Shown here in pieces: positions 1-9,252 of a DNA stretch of 64,000 nt. Every line of letters starts with the position of its first letter. Within the stretch, counting starts at the first letter, position 1. A program made the translations under genes and the position numbers. The DNA lies in assembly GCA_018242365.1 (NCBI GenBank), contig JAFECB010000017.1:372001-436000 (forward strand), given 5' to 3'. The notes beneath the pieces are model-generated. The model had not been told where the DNA came from, did not search any database, and worked only from the letters and a program-made list of their open reading frames with translations. Source of the DNA: Pseudomonadota bacterium. GTDB lineage: Bacteria > Pseudomonadota > Gammaproteobacteria > Xanthomonadales > Xanthomonadaceae.

Positions 1-1356
1 CCGGCGCGCAAGTTCCACGTCTGGGGGCTGACCTTCTGGCCGCAGGATTTCAGCCTGCTGGCGATCCTGCTGATCATCCTGGCGATGACCCTGTTCTTCG
101 CCACCGCGCTGGCCGGCCGGCTGTGGTGCGGCTACGCCTGTCCGCAGACGGTGTGGACCGAAACCTTCATGTGGATCGAGCGCTGGACCGAGGGCGACCG
201 CGGCAAGCGGATGAAGCTCGATGCCGGCCCATGGACCCGCGAGAAACTCCTGCGCAAGGGCAGCAAGCACGTGCTGTGGCTGGTGTTCGCGCTGTGGACA
301 GGCTTCACCTTCGTCGGTTTCTTCACCCCGATCACCAGCCTCGCCACGCGTCTGCCGGCGCTGGACTGGAACGGCTGGGAAACCTTCTGGGTGCTGTTCT
401 ACGCGCTGGCCACCTGGGGCAATGCCGGCATCCTGCGCGAGCAGGTGTGCAAATACATGTGCCCGTACGCGCGCTTCCAGAGCGCGATGTTCGATCGCGA
501 TACCCTCGTGATTGCCTATGACCCGCTGCGCGGCGAGCCGCGCGGCCCGCGGCGCAAGGGCCTGCCCAGCGTGCTGGAACGCGCGCGCGGCCTGCTCGAC
601 GTGCGCAGCGCCTACGACTACGTGTTCCGCGCCAGCAAGCACCCCAGCGCCGCCGCCGCACGCCTGCAAGCCGGCGGCACCGTGACGCTTGCCGCTGCCG
701 GCGAGGAAGCCCTGCCGCTGCCGAAATTCGAGCCGGACCAGCTCGGCGACTGCATCGACTGCACCATGTGCGTGCAGGTCTGTCCGGTCGGGATCGATAT
801 CCGCAACGGCCTGCAATACGAATGCATCGCCTGCGGCCTTTGCATCGATGCCTGCGACGAGGTGATGGACAAGGTCGGGATGCCGCGCGGCCTGATCCGC
901 TACACCACCCAGAACGCACTCGACGGCCAGCCGGCACGCATCCTGCGCCCGCGCATCATCGTCTATGCCGTGCTGCTCACCGCGCTGGTGTCGGCCTGGA
1001 CCTGGGGCGTGTTCCACCGCAGCCCGCTGATCGCCGACGTGCTGCGTGATCGCAATGCGCTGTACCGCGAACACGGCGACCGCATCGACAACGGCTACAC
1101 CTTGAAGCTGGTCAACAAGACCGATGCCGCCCGCAGCTACAAGGTGCGGATCGAACCGGCCGACAAGACCCCGCTGGTGCTGGACGACGCCCCGCTGGTG
1201 GTGAAGGTGCCAGCCGGCGCGGTGATCGCGCATGAACTGGAAGTCGGTGCGCCCGCCGATGCGGTGCGCGGTCGCCACGACCTCGTCTTCATCATCGAGG
1301 CCGAGGACGGCAGCGCCAAGGCGCGCGTGGACAGCACCTTCTTCGGCCCACTCTGA
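1..1356 (+). CDS. ccoG: Cytochrome c oxidase accessory protein CcoG (5' end outside window)
   Basis: Membrane polyferredoxin of the CcoG/FixG/RdxA family, needed for assembly of cbb3-type oxidase and linked to copper reduction. The reading frame is open from the first base, so the start codon lies upstream and an ATG at 85 is internal. Visible motifs are WCGYACPQTVWTE, CKYMCPYARFQ and two ferredoxin-type clusters (CIDCTMCVQVCP and CIACGLCIDAC). A transmembrane stretch follows, then a C-terminal Ig-like FixG domain. fixH follows after 14 nt and ccoI and ccoS after that, which is the canonical ccoGHIS order; ccoNOP would be expected upstream. Identification is secure. Confidence 0.96.
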   Translation, partial: PARKFHVWGLTFWPQDFSLLAILLIILAMTLFFATALAGRLWCGYACPQTVWTETFMWIERWTEGDRGKRMKLDAGPWTREKLLRKGSKHVLWLVFALWTGFTFVGFFTPITSLATRLPALDWNGWETFWVLFYALATWGNAGILREQVCKYMCPYARFQSAMFDRDTLVIAYDPLRGEPRGPRRKGLPSVLERARGLLDVRSAYDYVFRASKHPSAAAARLQAGGTVTLAAAGEEALPLPKFEPDQLGDCIDCTMCVQVCPVGIDIRNGLQYECIACGLCIDACDEVMDKVGMPRGLIRYTTQNALDGQPARILRPRIIVYAVLLTALVSAWTWGVFHRSPLIADVLRDRNALYREHGDRIDNGYTLKLVNKTDAARSYKVRIEPADKTPLVLDDAPLVVKVPAGAVIAHELEVGAPADAVRGRHDLVFIIEAEDGSAKARVDSTFFGPL

Positions 1357-1370
1357 GCCACGGAATCCCG

Positions 1371-1883
1371 ATGGAAAACAAATCCTCGCCCTGGCGCGAA
1401 CCGATCGTCTGGCTGATGCTGGTGCTGGTCGGCGCCGTGGTCATCGGCAGCGTCGTCATGTACAAGGTCGCCAATGCCGATGGGCCGATGGACGTGGTCC
1501 CGGACGACGTCCAGCGCACCGGGCAGATCCAGCAGGCCGACCTCGGCCCGGATGCCGCCGCGGCGCAGGCGGGGCTGGCCGCGGTCGCCAGCATCGACCA
1601 GGAGCACGGCCGGGTGGAGGTCTTCCCGACCACCGGCACCTTCGACCATGCCCGCCACCTGCGTCTGTCCCTGCATCACCCGACGCGCGCCAGCGAAGAC
1701 CTGATCCTGGATCTGGAACCGTTCGAGGCGGGTTGGCGCGCCAACGCAACGCCCGCACTCGACCACGATTGGTTGCTGCAACTGGAACCGACCAGCGGCA
1801 GTCGTTGGCGCCTGCGCGGCCGACTCGTGCGCGGCGAACGTGCGGTGCATCTGCAACCCGCCATCGCGGCCAGCCAGCCCTAG
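1371..1883 (+). CDS. fixH: FixH/CcoH family protein
   Basis: 170-residue protein with one N-terminal membrane helix (about residues 13-32, after PWREPIVWL) and a periplasmic domain. FixH/CcoH proteins assist maturation or stability of cbb3 oxidase. The family is poorly conserved in sequence. The call rests on size, topology and position between ccoG (14 nt upstream) and ccoI (5 nt downstream). Family hallmarks seen are the HARHLRLSLHHPT segment and the late LRGRLVRGERAVHL strand pair. No oddities. Confidence 0.85.
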   Translation: MENKSSPWREPIVWLMLVLVGAVVIGSVVMYKVANADGPMDVVPDDVQRTGQIQQADLGPDAAAAQAGLAAVASIDQEHGRVEVFPTTGTFDHARHLRLSLHHPTRASEDLILDLEPFEAGWRANATPALDHDWLLQLEPTSGSRWRLRGRLVRGERAVHLQPAIAASQP

Positions 1884-1888
1884 CCAGC

Positions 1889-4261
1889 ATGGATGCCGTG
1901 GCCGCGGCCTGCCACCACTGCGGCGAATCCTTGCCGACGTCACCGGCGCATGCCGAGTTCGACGGCGTCACCCGCGCGTTCTGTTGCGATGGCTGCGCCG
2001 CGGCGGCGCGCTGGATCCGCGACGCGCATCTCGATGATTACTATCGTCTGCGCGACGCGCCCGCCGGTCGGGTGGATGCCGACGCACCCGCGCTGGCGGC
2101 GTGGGACCGCGAGGAACTCCTGGCCGGCCACGCGCGCGACGTGGTGGGCGGCCGCGAGATCACCGTGCTCACCGACGGCATGCGTTGCGCGGCCTGCGCG
2201 TGGTTGATCGACCGCGCGCTGGCACGCGAGCCGGGCGTGCTCGACTCCACCGCCAATGCCATCACCGGCCGCATCCGGATTGCCTGGGATCCCACGCGCA
2301 CCGCGCTGTCCACGCCGCTGGCGCGGCTGGCTGCGCTCGGCTATCGGCCCTATCTCGCCACCGGCGAGGCGCGCGAGCGCGAACGTCGGCGCACGCGCAA
2401 TCGCGACCTGATCCGGATCGGTCTGGCCGGCATCGGCGCGATGCAGGCGATGATGTTCGCCGAAGCGCTGTACCTCGACACCCGCGGCCAGATGCCGATC
2501 CCCACCCGCGATTTCTTCCGCTGGATCACCTTCATGGTGTCCACCCCGGTGGTGTTCTGGGCCGGCTGGCCGTTCCTGCTCGGCGCATGGAACGAATTGC
2601 GCGGCAAGCGCCTGGGCATGGATGTGCTGATCGCCGGCTCCACCCTGCTGGCATGGGCGGCCAGCACGCTGGAGACTGTGCGCGGCGGGCCGCATGTATG
2701 GTTCGACGCCGCCGTCATGTTCGTGTTCCTGCTGCTGGTGGCCCGCCAACTCGAACAGCGCGCGCGCGGAATTGCCAGTGCGCAGGTCGATGCGCTGGCA
2801 AGGGCACGGCCCGCCTTCGCCACCCGCGAACTGGCCGATGGCAGCCGCGAATCGGTACCGATCGACGCACTGGCCGTCGGCGACCGCGTGCGGATCGCGG
2901 TGGGTGAACCGGTGCCGGCCGATGGCGTGCTGCTCGATGACGAAGCGCGTTTCGAAGAATCCCTGTTGACCGGCGAATCCACTCCGGTGGCCAAGCGCGC
3001 CGGCGATGCGGTGTACGCCGGCACCGCCTGTCGCGAACACGCCGCGAGCATCCGAGTGACGCATGTCGGCACCGGCACCCGCCTCGCCGAACTGGTACGA
3101 CTGGTCGAATCCGCGCAGGCGCATCGCCCGGCACTGGCGCGCGGTGCGGAACGCATCGCCGGCTGGTTCGTGGCCGGCCTCGCACTGGCCGCGGTCACGG
3201 TCTATCTGTGGTGGCGTGCGCACGATCCGGCGCGCGCTTTCGAGGTGACCCTGGCCCTGCTGGTGGTCAGCTGCCCCTGCGCGCTGTCGCTGGCGGTACC
3301 AGCCGCTCTGGCCGCGGCACACGGCGCGCTGGCGAAAATCGGTGTGCTTGCGGTCCGCCCGGATGCGTTGGATCGCTTGGCCCGCGTCACCGATGTCATG
3401 TTCGACAAGACCGGCACCCTCAGCGATGGCAAACCCAGCCTGCAGGGCGTGGATGCCTGCGAAGGCATCGATGCCGATCGCGCACTGCGGATCGCCGCCG
3501 CACTGGAGCGCGACAGCAATCATCCGCTGGCCGCCGCGTTCGCGCAGGTGGCCGACGTGCCCGTTGCCGAGCAACTCCACGCTGTTCCAGGGCAAGGCGT
3601 GGAAGCGATGATCGAAGGTCAGTGCTGGCGCATTGGCCGTGCCCACTTCGCGACCGGAGGCGAGGACGATGGCGCGGTCTGGCTGGGCAGCGATACCGGT
3701 GCGCGCGCACGCTTCACGCTGATCGAACAGCAACGCCGCGACGCCACGCAAGCGATGCAGCGCTTGCGCGCACAGGGCCTCACCCTGCATCTGGCCAGCG
3801 GCGACGCCACCGCCGCAGTGATACGATTCGCCGAGGCAATGGACATCGGGAATGTCAGTACACGCCAGACGCCCGCCGACAAGCTGGAGCGCGTGCGCGC
3901 ACTGCAAGCCGAAGGGTTTCGCGTGGCGATGGTGGGAGACGGCCTCAACGACGCGCCGGTGCTGGCCGGTGCCGATGTCTCATTGGCGGTCGGCGACGGT
4001 GCCGCGCTGGCCCAGCGCAGCGCCGATTTCGTGCTCGCCAATCCCGCCCTCAGTGCGATTCCTGCCGCGATCGACATCGCCCGCCGCAGCCGCCGCATCA
4101 TTCGTGAAAACCTGGTCTGGGCGATCGGCTACAACCTGCTGGCACTGCCCTTGGCCGCCGCCGGGATGGTGACGCCGTGGCTCGCGGCACTGGGAATGGC
4201 GCTATCGTCATTGCTGGTCACAGCCAACGCCCTGCGGCTGACGCGGGTGGCGCGCACTTGA
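1889..4261 (+). CDS. ccoI: Cu+-translocating P1B-type ATPase CcoI
   Basis: 790-residue heavy-metal P-type ATPase that exports Cu+ for insertion into cbb3 oxidase. The N-terminus has a Cys-rich metal-binding module (HHCGE about residue 9, FCCDGC about 31), then an HMA domain with GMRCAACAW (about 96). The actuator TGES lies near 361, the intramembrane metal site SCPCAL near 461, the phosphorylation site DKTGTLSDG near 506, HP in SNHPLAAAF and the hinge GDGLNDAP near 683. An in-frame open stretch continues upstream inside fixH, but ATG at 1889, 5 nt after the fixH stop, gives the family N-terminus. ccoS follows after 10 nt. Confidence 0.95.
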   Translation: MDAVAAACHHCGESLPTSPAHAEFDGVTRAFCCDGCAAAARWIRDAHLDDYYRLRDAPAGRVDADAPALAAWDREELLAGHARDVVGGREITVLTDGMRCAACAWLIDRALAREPGVLDSTANAITGRIRIAWDPTRTALSTPLARLAALGYRPYLATGEARERERRRTRNRDLIRIGLAGIGAMQAMMFAEALYLDTRGQMPIPTRDFFRWITFMVSTPVVFWAGWPFLLGAWNELRGKRLGMDVLIAGSTLLAWAASTLETVRGGPHVWFDAAVMFVFLLLVARQLEQRARGIASAQVDALARARPAFATRELADGSRESVPIDALAVGDRVRIAVGEPVPADGVLLDDEARFEESLLTGESTPVAKRAGDAVYAGTACREHAASIRVTHVGTGTRLAELVRLVESAQAHRPALARGAERIAGWFVAGLALAAVTVYLWWRAHDPARAFEVTLALLVVSCPCALSLAVPAALAAAHGALAKIGVLAVRPDALDRLARVTDVMFDKTGTLSDGKPSLQGVDACEGIDADRALRIAAALERDSNHPLAAAFAQVADVPVAEQLHAVPGQGVEAMIEGQCWRIGRAHFATGGEDDGAVWLGSDTGARARFTLIEQQRRDATQAMQRLRAQGLTLHLASGDATAAVIRFAEAMDIGNVSTRQTPADKLERVRALQAEGFRVAMVGDGLNDAPVLAGADVSLAVGDGAALAQRSADFVLANPALSAIPAAIDIARRSRRIIRENLVWAIGYNLLALPLAAAGMVTPWLAALGMALSSLLVTANALRLTRVART

Positions 4262-4271
4262 ACGGATTGCC

Positions 4272-4466
4272 ATGAACATCCTGCTGTTCCTGATCCCGAT
4301 CAGCCTGCTGATGATCGCCGCTGCCGCCGGCATCTTCGTGTGGGCGGTACGCCATGGCCAGTTCGAGGATCTCGACACCCCGGCGCTGGATGTGCTGCGC
4401 GAGGATGAGCCGCCAGCACGCAGCGCGGTCCCACCCGATACCACCAGCGACGACGATGCCGATTGA
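4272..4466 (+). CDS. ccoS: cbb3-type cytochrome oxidase assembly protein CcoS
   Basis: 64-residue protein with one N-terminal membrane helix (MNILLFLIPISLLMIAAAAG) followed by FVWAVRHGQFEDLDTPA. That is the CcoS signature: a Trp/Val segment, GQFEDLDTP, then an acidic tail. CcoS is required to insert haem and copper into cbb3 oxidase. It ends ccoGHIS and overlaps the start of the next membrane protein by 11 nt, so the two are probably translationally coupled. Confidence 0.93.
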   Translation: MNILLFLIPISLLMIAAAAGIFVWAVRHGQFEDLDTPALDVLREDEPPARSAVPPDTTSDDDAD

Positions 4467-5181
4467 CACCCTGGTGCTGGGCGCGGCGCTGCTGACCGGC
4501 GTGCTCGGCGGTGTCCACTGTGTTGCGATGTGCGGAGGCATCGCGACCAGTTTCTCGATCGGCTCGCGCGGCTGGTGGGTAGCCGCGCAGCCCAACCTCG
4601 GTCGCGTCGGCGGCTATGTGCTGGCCGGCGCGCTCGTCGGCGGACTGGGCGGTGGCCTGCTCGGTGTCATCCGCCTGACCTGGCTGGGCGTGGCCATGCG
4701 TGCCGCAGTCGGCTTGGTGCTGATTCTCGCAGGCTTGCGCATGCTGGATCGCAAAGGACGCCTGCCACGATTTTCCGGCGGCCCCGCCACGCGCTTCTGG
4801 CGTCTGCTGCAACCCCTGCAACGTCGCCTGCTGCCCGCCAATACCGCCGGCAAACGCTTCGCCCTCGGCATGCTCTGGGGCTGGATGCCCTGCGGTCTGT
4901 CCGGCACCCTGCTCACCGCCGCATGGCTGACCGCCAGCCCCGTGCACGGTGCCTTGGTGATGGCCTCCTTCGGCCTCGGCACCCTGCCGGTGATGGTCTC
5001 GCTGACCTGGGCCGGCGAACGCATCGGGCTACGCCTGCAACGCGGCAATATTCGCATCGGTGCAGGCGTCCTGGTGATCATCGCCGGCCTGCTGACCCTG
5101 GCCGCACCATGGCTGATCCACGCACCCGTCCTGCACGGCCTGCTCGAAGCCTTGGGTTGTCGCAGCCTGCCGATCAGCTGA
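4456..5181 (+). CDS. Sulfite exporter TauE/SafE family membrane protein (cbb3 locus)
   Basis: 241-residue polytopic protein of the TauE/SafE (UreH/DsbD-like) superfamily that often sits directly after ccoS. The motif GGVHCVAMCGG near residues 17-27 and the second-half repeat GMLWGWMPCGLSGTLL are typical, and each half carries a potentially metal-binding Cys. In this context a role in copper handling for cbb3 biogenesis is more likely than sulfite export, but that is inference. The open frame runs further upstream; ATG at 4456 gives the conserved N-terminus and overlaps ccoS by 11 nt. A terminator-like hairpin lies about 100 nt downstream. Confidence 0.82.
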   Translation: MPIDTLVLGAALLTGVLGGVHCVAMCGGIATSFSIGSRGWWVAAQPNLGRVGGYVLAGALVGGLGGGLLGVIRLTWLGVAMRAAVGLVLILAGLRMLDRKGRLPRFSGGPATRFWRLLQPLQRRLLPANTAGKRFALGMLWGWMPCGLSGTLLTAAWLTASPVHGALVMASFGLGTLPVMVSLTWAGERIGLRLQRGNIRIGAGVLVIIAGLLTLAAPWLIHAPVLHGLLEALGCRSLPIS

Positions 5182-5280
5182 GTGTCGTGGCGGACAATGG
5201 ATGGTTTTCGGGTGTCCCGGTTCTTGTGCGGAACATTGCTGGGTGGGTTTTATCCCGCCTTTCGCGAGTTGCAACAGCCG

Positions 5281-5304
5281 AAAGCCCGGCGTGAGCCGGG
5301 CTTT
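5281..5304. terminator. Bidirectional hairpin terminator between the cco operon and obgE
   Basis: Perfect 10-bp inverted repeat (5281-5290 and 5295-5304) with a GTGA loop. The stem starts AAAGCCCGGC and ends GCCGGGCTTT, so each strand leaves the hairpin with a short T run. It lies between two convergent genes and can serve both. Confidence 0.8.
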
Positions 5305-5334
5305 CGCGTTGTGTCACGGTGACGAATTTGCGAA

Positions 5335-6468
<1,134 letters not shown>

Positions 6469-6484
6469 TCAGGATGCCCGCCGA

Positions 6485-6745
6485 TTACTGCGCGGCGGCA
6501 ACGCTGACCGTGCGGCGCTTCTTCGGGCCCTTGGTGGAGAACTCCACGGTGCCATCGACCAGCGCGAACAGGGTGTGGTCGCGGCCGAGGCCGACGCCGG
6601 TGCCCGGATGGAACTGGGTGCCGCGCTGGCGCACGATGATGTTGCCGGCTTCGATGGCCTGGCCACCGTAGATCTTCACGCCGAGGTACTTCGGATTCGA
6701 GTCGCGGCCGTTGCGGGTCGAACCACCAGCCTTTTTATGTGCCAT
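6485..6745 (-). CDS. rpmA: 50S ribosomal protein L27
   Basis: 86-residue L27 with the conserved N-terminus [17 protein letters not shown] and the [22 protein letters not shown] core ([20 protein letters not shown]). The N-terminal tail reaches the peptidyl-transferase centre. It begins immediately after Met, with no cleavable extension of the Firmicutes type. rplU is 12 nt upstream in the same operon. Confidence 0.98.
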   Translation of the reverse strand: MAHKKAGGSTRNGRDSNPKYLGVKIYGGQAIEAGNIIVRQRGTQFHPGTGVGLGRDHTLFALVDGTVEFSTKGPKKRRTVSVAAAQ

Positions 6746-6757
6746 GACTGCGTCTCC

Positions 6758-7075
6758 TTACTTGCTGCCACCGGCAATGCCGGTGATCTGGATTTCGGTG
6801 TAGTGCTGCCGGTGGCCCATCTGCTTGCGATGGTGCTTGCGACGACGGAACTTGACGATGCGCACCTTGTCGGCACGGCCGTGGCCGACGACCTTGGCGG
6901 TGACCGAGGCGCCCTTGAGCGCGTCGCCGAGCTTGATGCCATCGGCATCGCCGAGCATCAGGATGTTGTCCAGCTTGATCTCGCTGCCGGCTTCGGCTTC
7001 GAGCAGTTCGACGCGGAGCGTTTCGCCGTGCATCACGCGGTATTGCTTACCGCCGGTGACCAGTACTGCGTACAT
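6758..7075 (-). CDS. rplU: 50S ribosomal protein L21
   Basis: 105-residue L21 starting [14 protein letters not shown] and containing the signature [19 protein letters not shown]. First gene of rplU-rpmA; a well-formed sigma70 promoter lies 85 nt upstream. The length is standard. Confidence 0.98.
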   Translation of the reverse strand: MYAVLVTGGKQYRVMHGETLRVELLEAEAGSEIKLDNILMLGDADGIKLGDALKGASVTAKVVGHGRADKVRIVKFRRRKHHRKQMGHRQHYTEIQITGIAGGSK

Positions 7076-7159
7076 GGTGGGTTTCCTCGTGGGTTCTGTC
7101 GTTCTTCTTGAGTGCGCCTTTCGAGCGCCTGCCCACCATCGAGGGCGGACAGAAGCGGA

Positions 7160-7188
7160 ATTGTAGAGGATTCAGACGCTTAGGGCAA
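7160..7188 (-). promoter_or_regulatory. Sigma70 promoter of rplU-rpmA
   Basis: On the minus strand a -35 TTGCCC (7183-7188) and a -10 TACAAT (7160-7165) are separated by exactly 17 bp. Transcription would start near 7153 and leave a leader of roughly 75-80 nt before rplU. Such a leader could host L21 autoregulation, but no defined structure was identified. Confidence 0.75.
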
Positions 7189-7449
7189 CTCCAGTGATCC
7201 CGCGGCCATGCGACGCCTGGCACAGCCAGCAGGAAAGGCGGCTGCGAGGGCCTGTGACACCTCCTCGAAAGAGGATTCCTGAATGATTAGCGTCCAGCAT
7301 TGCCACGGTATGGGCGCCAACGTCCATGGATCCCCGCAGTCGCGGGGATGACGAGCGAATCGGGCCGGTTGCTGACGCGACCATCGCCAGCCGGCACGAC
7401 GCCGCAGCCCGGGTTTCCTATACTCCGCCATCGCCCACCGGAGCCAACC
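7189..7449. other. Intergenic region upstream of the peptide symporter
   Basis: Non-coding stretch between the divergent rplU and symporter genes. Apart from the rplU promoter beside it, it holds one repeat-like hairpin (7331-7348). Small open frames on both strands lack Shine-Dalgarno sites and recognisable content. No RNA gene was identified. Confidence 0.5.
7331..7348. repeat. Short palindromic intergenic hairpin (REP-like)
   Basis: 7-bp stem (TCCCCGC / GCGGGGA) with loop AGTC, set in the context GTCCATGGA..GATGACGA. This layout resembles the dispersed short palindromes common between genes of proteobacteria. Only one copy is visible in this window, so the repeat status is inferred. Confidence 0.45.
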
Positions 7450-9177
7450 GTGACCGCCACTGCCTACAGCGAGATCCCGGCCAGCGAGGACTTCCTCGGC
7501 CATCCCAAGGGTGTGTTCGTCTGCTTTTTCACCGAGATGTGGGAGCGTTTCTCGTTCTACGGAATGAAAGCGCTGTTGTTGCTGTACCTGCTGAAGCATC
7601 ACCGCTTCACCGATGACATGGGCTATGACCTGATCGGCGCTTACGGCGGTCTGGTGTACGCGGTGCCGGTGATCGGCGGCATGATCGCCGACCGCTGGCT
7701 GGGGATGCGCAAGGCGGTGGTACTGGGCGGCGTGTTGCTGTGCCTGGGCCATCTCGGGATGGCGGTGGAAGGCCACGATGCGACGGTGGTGAACGGCGTG
7801 GTGATGCGCGATCAGGGCGCGCTGCAGATGTTCTACCTGTCGCTGGCACTGATCATCATGGGCGTGGGCTTTCTGAAGCCGAACATCTCCACCATCGTCG
7901 GCAAGTTGTATTCGGAAGAAGATCCGCGCCGCGATTCCGGCTTCACCCTGTTCTACGCCGGGATCAATGTCGGCGGCCTGTTCGCTTCGCTGGTCTGCGC
8001 CTTCCTCGGCGAGACCTATGGCTGGAAGTACGGCTTCGGTGCCGCCGGCATCGGCATGATCGCCGGGCTTGCGATGTTCCTGTGGGGGCAGAAATACCTG
8101 CACGGCCACGCCGAACCGCGCGATCCCGATGCACTGCGCCAGTGCGTCGGCCTGCTGCCGCGTGAGTGGTGGATTTATCTCGGCGCGTTCGCCGGCGTCG
8201 GCGTGGTCTGGCAATTGATCCAGCGCACCTGGACCGTGCATGGCGCGATGCATCTGGTGGCATTGGGTTTCCTGGCGTGGTTCGTCTGGTTCCTGGTGCG
8301 CCAATGCAACCGCGTGCAGCGCGAACAGATGATCGCCCTGCTGGTCACCATCCTCGGCGTGCTGGTGTTCTTCACCCTGTACGAGCAGACCTACGGCTCA
8401 TGGCTGACCTTCACCGACCGCTTGCTGACCAAGGACATGTTCCCGTCGCTGGTGAGTGATGCCAGCGGCACGGTGCCGTGGTCGTTGTACATGATGGCGA
8501 TCAGCCCGCTGCTGATGGTGGTGGCATTGGTGGCAAGCGATCGCGGTGCGCGCGGCCTGTCGCGCTCGATGGTGGGCTTGCTGATCCTCGCCATGGCTGC
8601 CGCCTGTTTCCGCGACGTGGTGCTGGTGCCACAGAGTGCCAGCTCGCTGACCTTTCTCGGCTCGTTCTTCATCCTGGTGCTGACGCCCCTGTTCTCCTGG
8701 CTGTGGCCATGGCTGGATCGCCGTGGCCGCAATCCGTCGAAACCGATCAAGGGCGCGATCGGCCTGCTGTGCGCGGCACTGTCATTCCTGCCGCTGATGG
8801 CCGCGGCGAAATTCGCCGGCAGCGGCGCAGTCGCCAGCGTGTGGTGGCTGGTGCTGGCCTATTGCATCCTCGAAATCGGCGAGATGTGCCTGTCGCCGAT
8901 TGGCCTTTCGGCGGTGACCCAGTTGTCGGTGGCGCGCGTGGTCGGCTTGATGATGGGCGGGTTCTGGCTGGCCACCGCCTATTCGGAAATGCTGGCCGCG
9001 CAGTTCGGAAAATTGGCCTCGCTGGACATCCCCGAGAACGGCGTGATCGACAAGGTTGCGGCGGCCGCCAAATACGGCGATCTGTTCCAGCTCCTGCTGT
9101 GGGTTGGCCTCTGCTCGGCCTTGCTGTTCCTGCTGCTGGCCCCGTTGTTGAAACGCATGATGCATGGCGTGAAGTGA
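7450..9177 (+). CDS. POT/PTR family oligopeptide:H+ symporter
   Basis: 575-residue, roughly 12-14-helix transporter of the proton-dependent oligopeptide family. The N-terminal signature FFTEMWERFSFYGMKALLLL (ExxERFxYYG type) and GFLKPNISTIVGKLY are diagnostic. GINVGGLFASLVCAFLGETYGW supports the same family. The frame is open from 7300, but GTG at 7450 is preferred: it has GGAG 8 nt upstream and places the start just before the conserved region. The substrate is probably di-/tripeptides. It stands alone; an M13 peptidase follows 75 nt later on the same strand and could process peptides upstream of uptake, which is speculative. Confidence 0.92.
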   Translation: MTATAYSEIPASEDFLGHPKGVFVCFFTEMWERFSFYGMKALLLLYLLKHHRFTDDMGYDLIGAYGGLVYAVPVIGGMIADRWLGMRKAVVLGGVLLCLGHLGMAVEGHDATVVNGVVMRDQGALQMFYLSLALIIMGVGFLKPNISTIVGKLYSEEDPRRDSGFTLFYAGINVGGLFASLVCAFLGETYGWKYGFGAAGIGMIAGLAMFLWGQKYLHGHAEPRDPDALRQCVGLLPREWWIYLGAFAGVGVVWQLIQRTWTVHGAMHLVALGFLAWFVWFLVRQCNRVQREQMIALLVTILGVLVFFTLYEQTYGSWLTFTDRLLTKDMFPSLVSDASGTVPWSLYMMAISPLLMVVALVASDRGARGLSRSMVGLLILAMAAACFRDVVLVPQSASSLTFLGSFFILVLTPLFSWLWPWLDRRGRNPSKPIKGAIGLLCAALSFLPLMAAAKFAGSGAVASVWWLVLAYCILEIGEMCLSPIGLSAVTQLSVARVVGLMMGGFWLATAYSEMLAAQFGKLASLDIPENGVIDKVAAAAKYGDLFQLLLWVGLCSALLFLLLAPLLKRMMHGVK

Positions 9178-9252
9178 AGCTGAATTGCAGTTGCCTACCT
9201 GTCTGCCGCCCACTGTTACACTCGGCCCCTTGACCGCAAAGAGCCCCGCCGC

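Noticed and set aside
1940-3907. Minus-strand frame opposite ccoI
   Set aside because: ccoI has every P-type ATPase motif; the reverse frame has none.
7172-7384. Small minus-strand frame in the rplU upstream region
   Set aside because: Runs through a repeat-like hairpin and the rplU promoter; no ribosome site.
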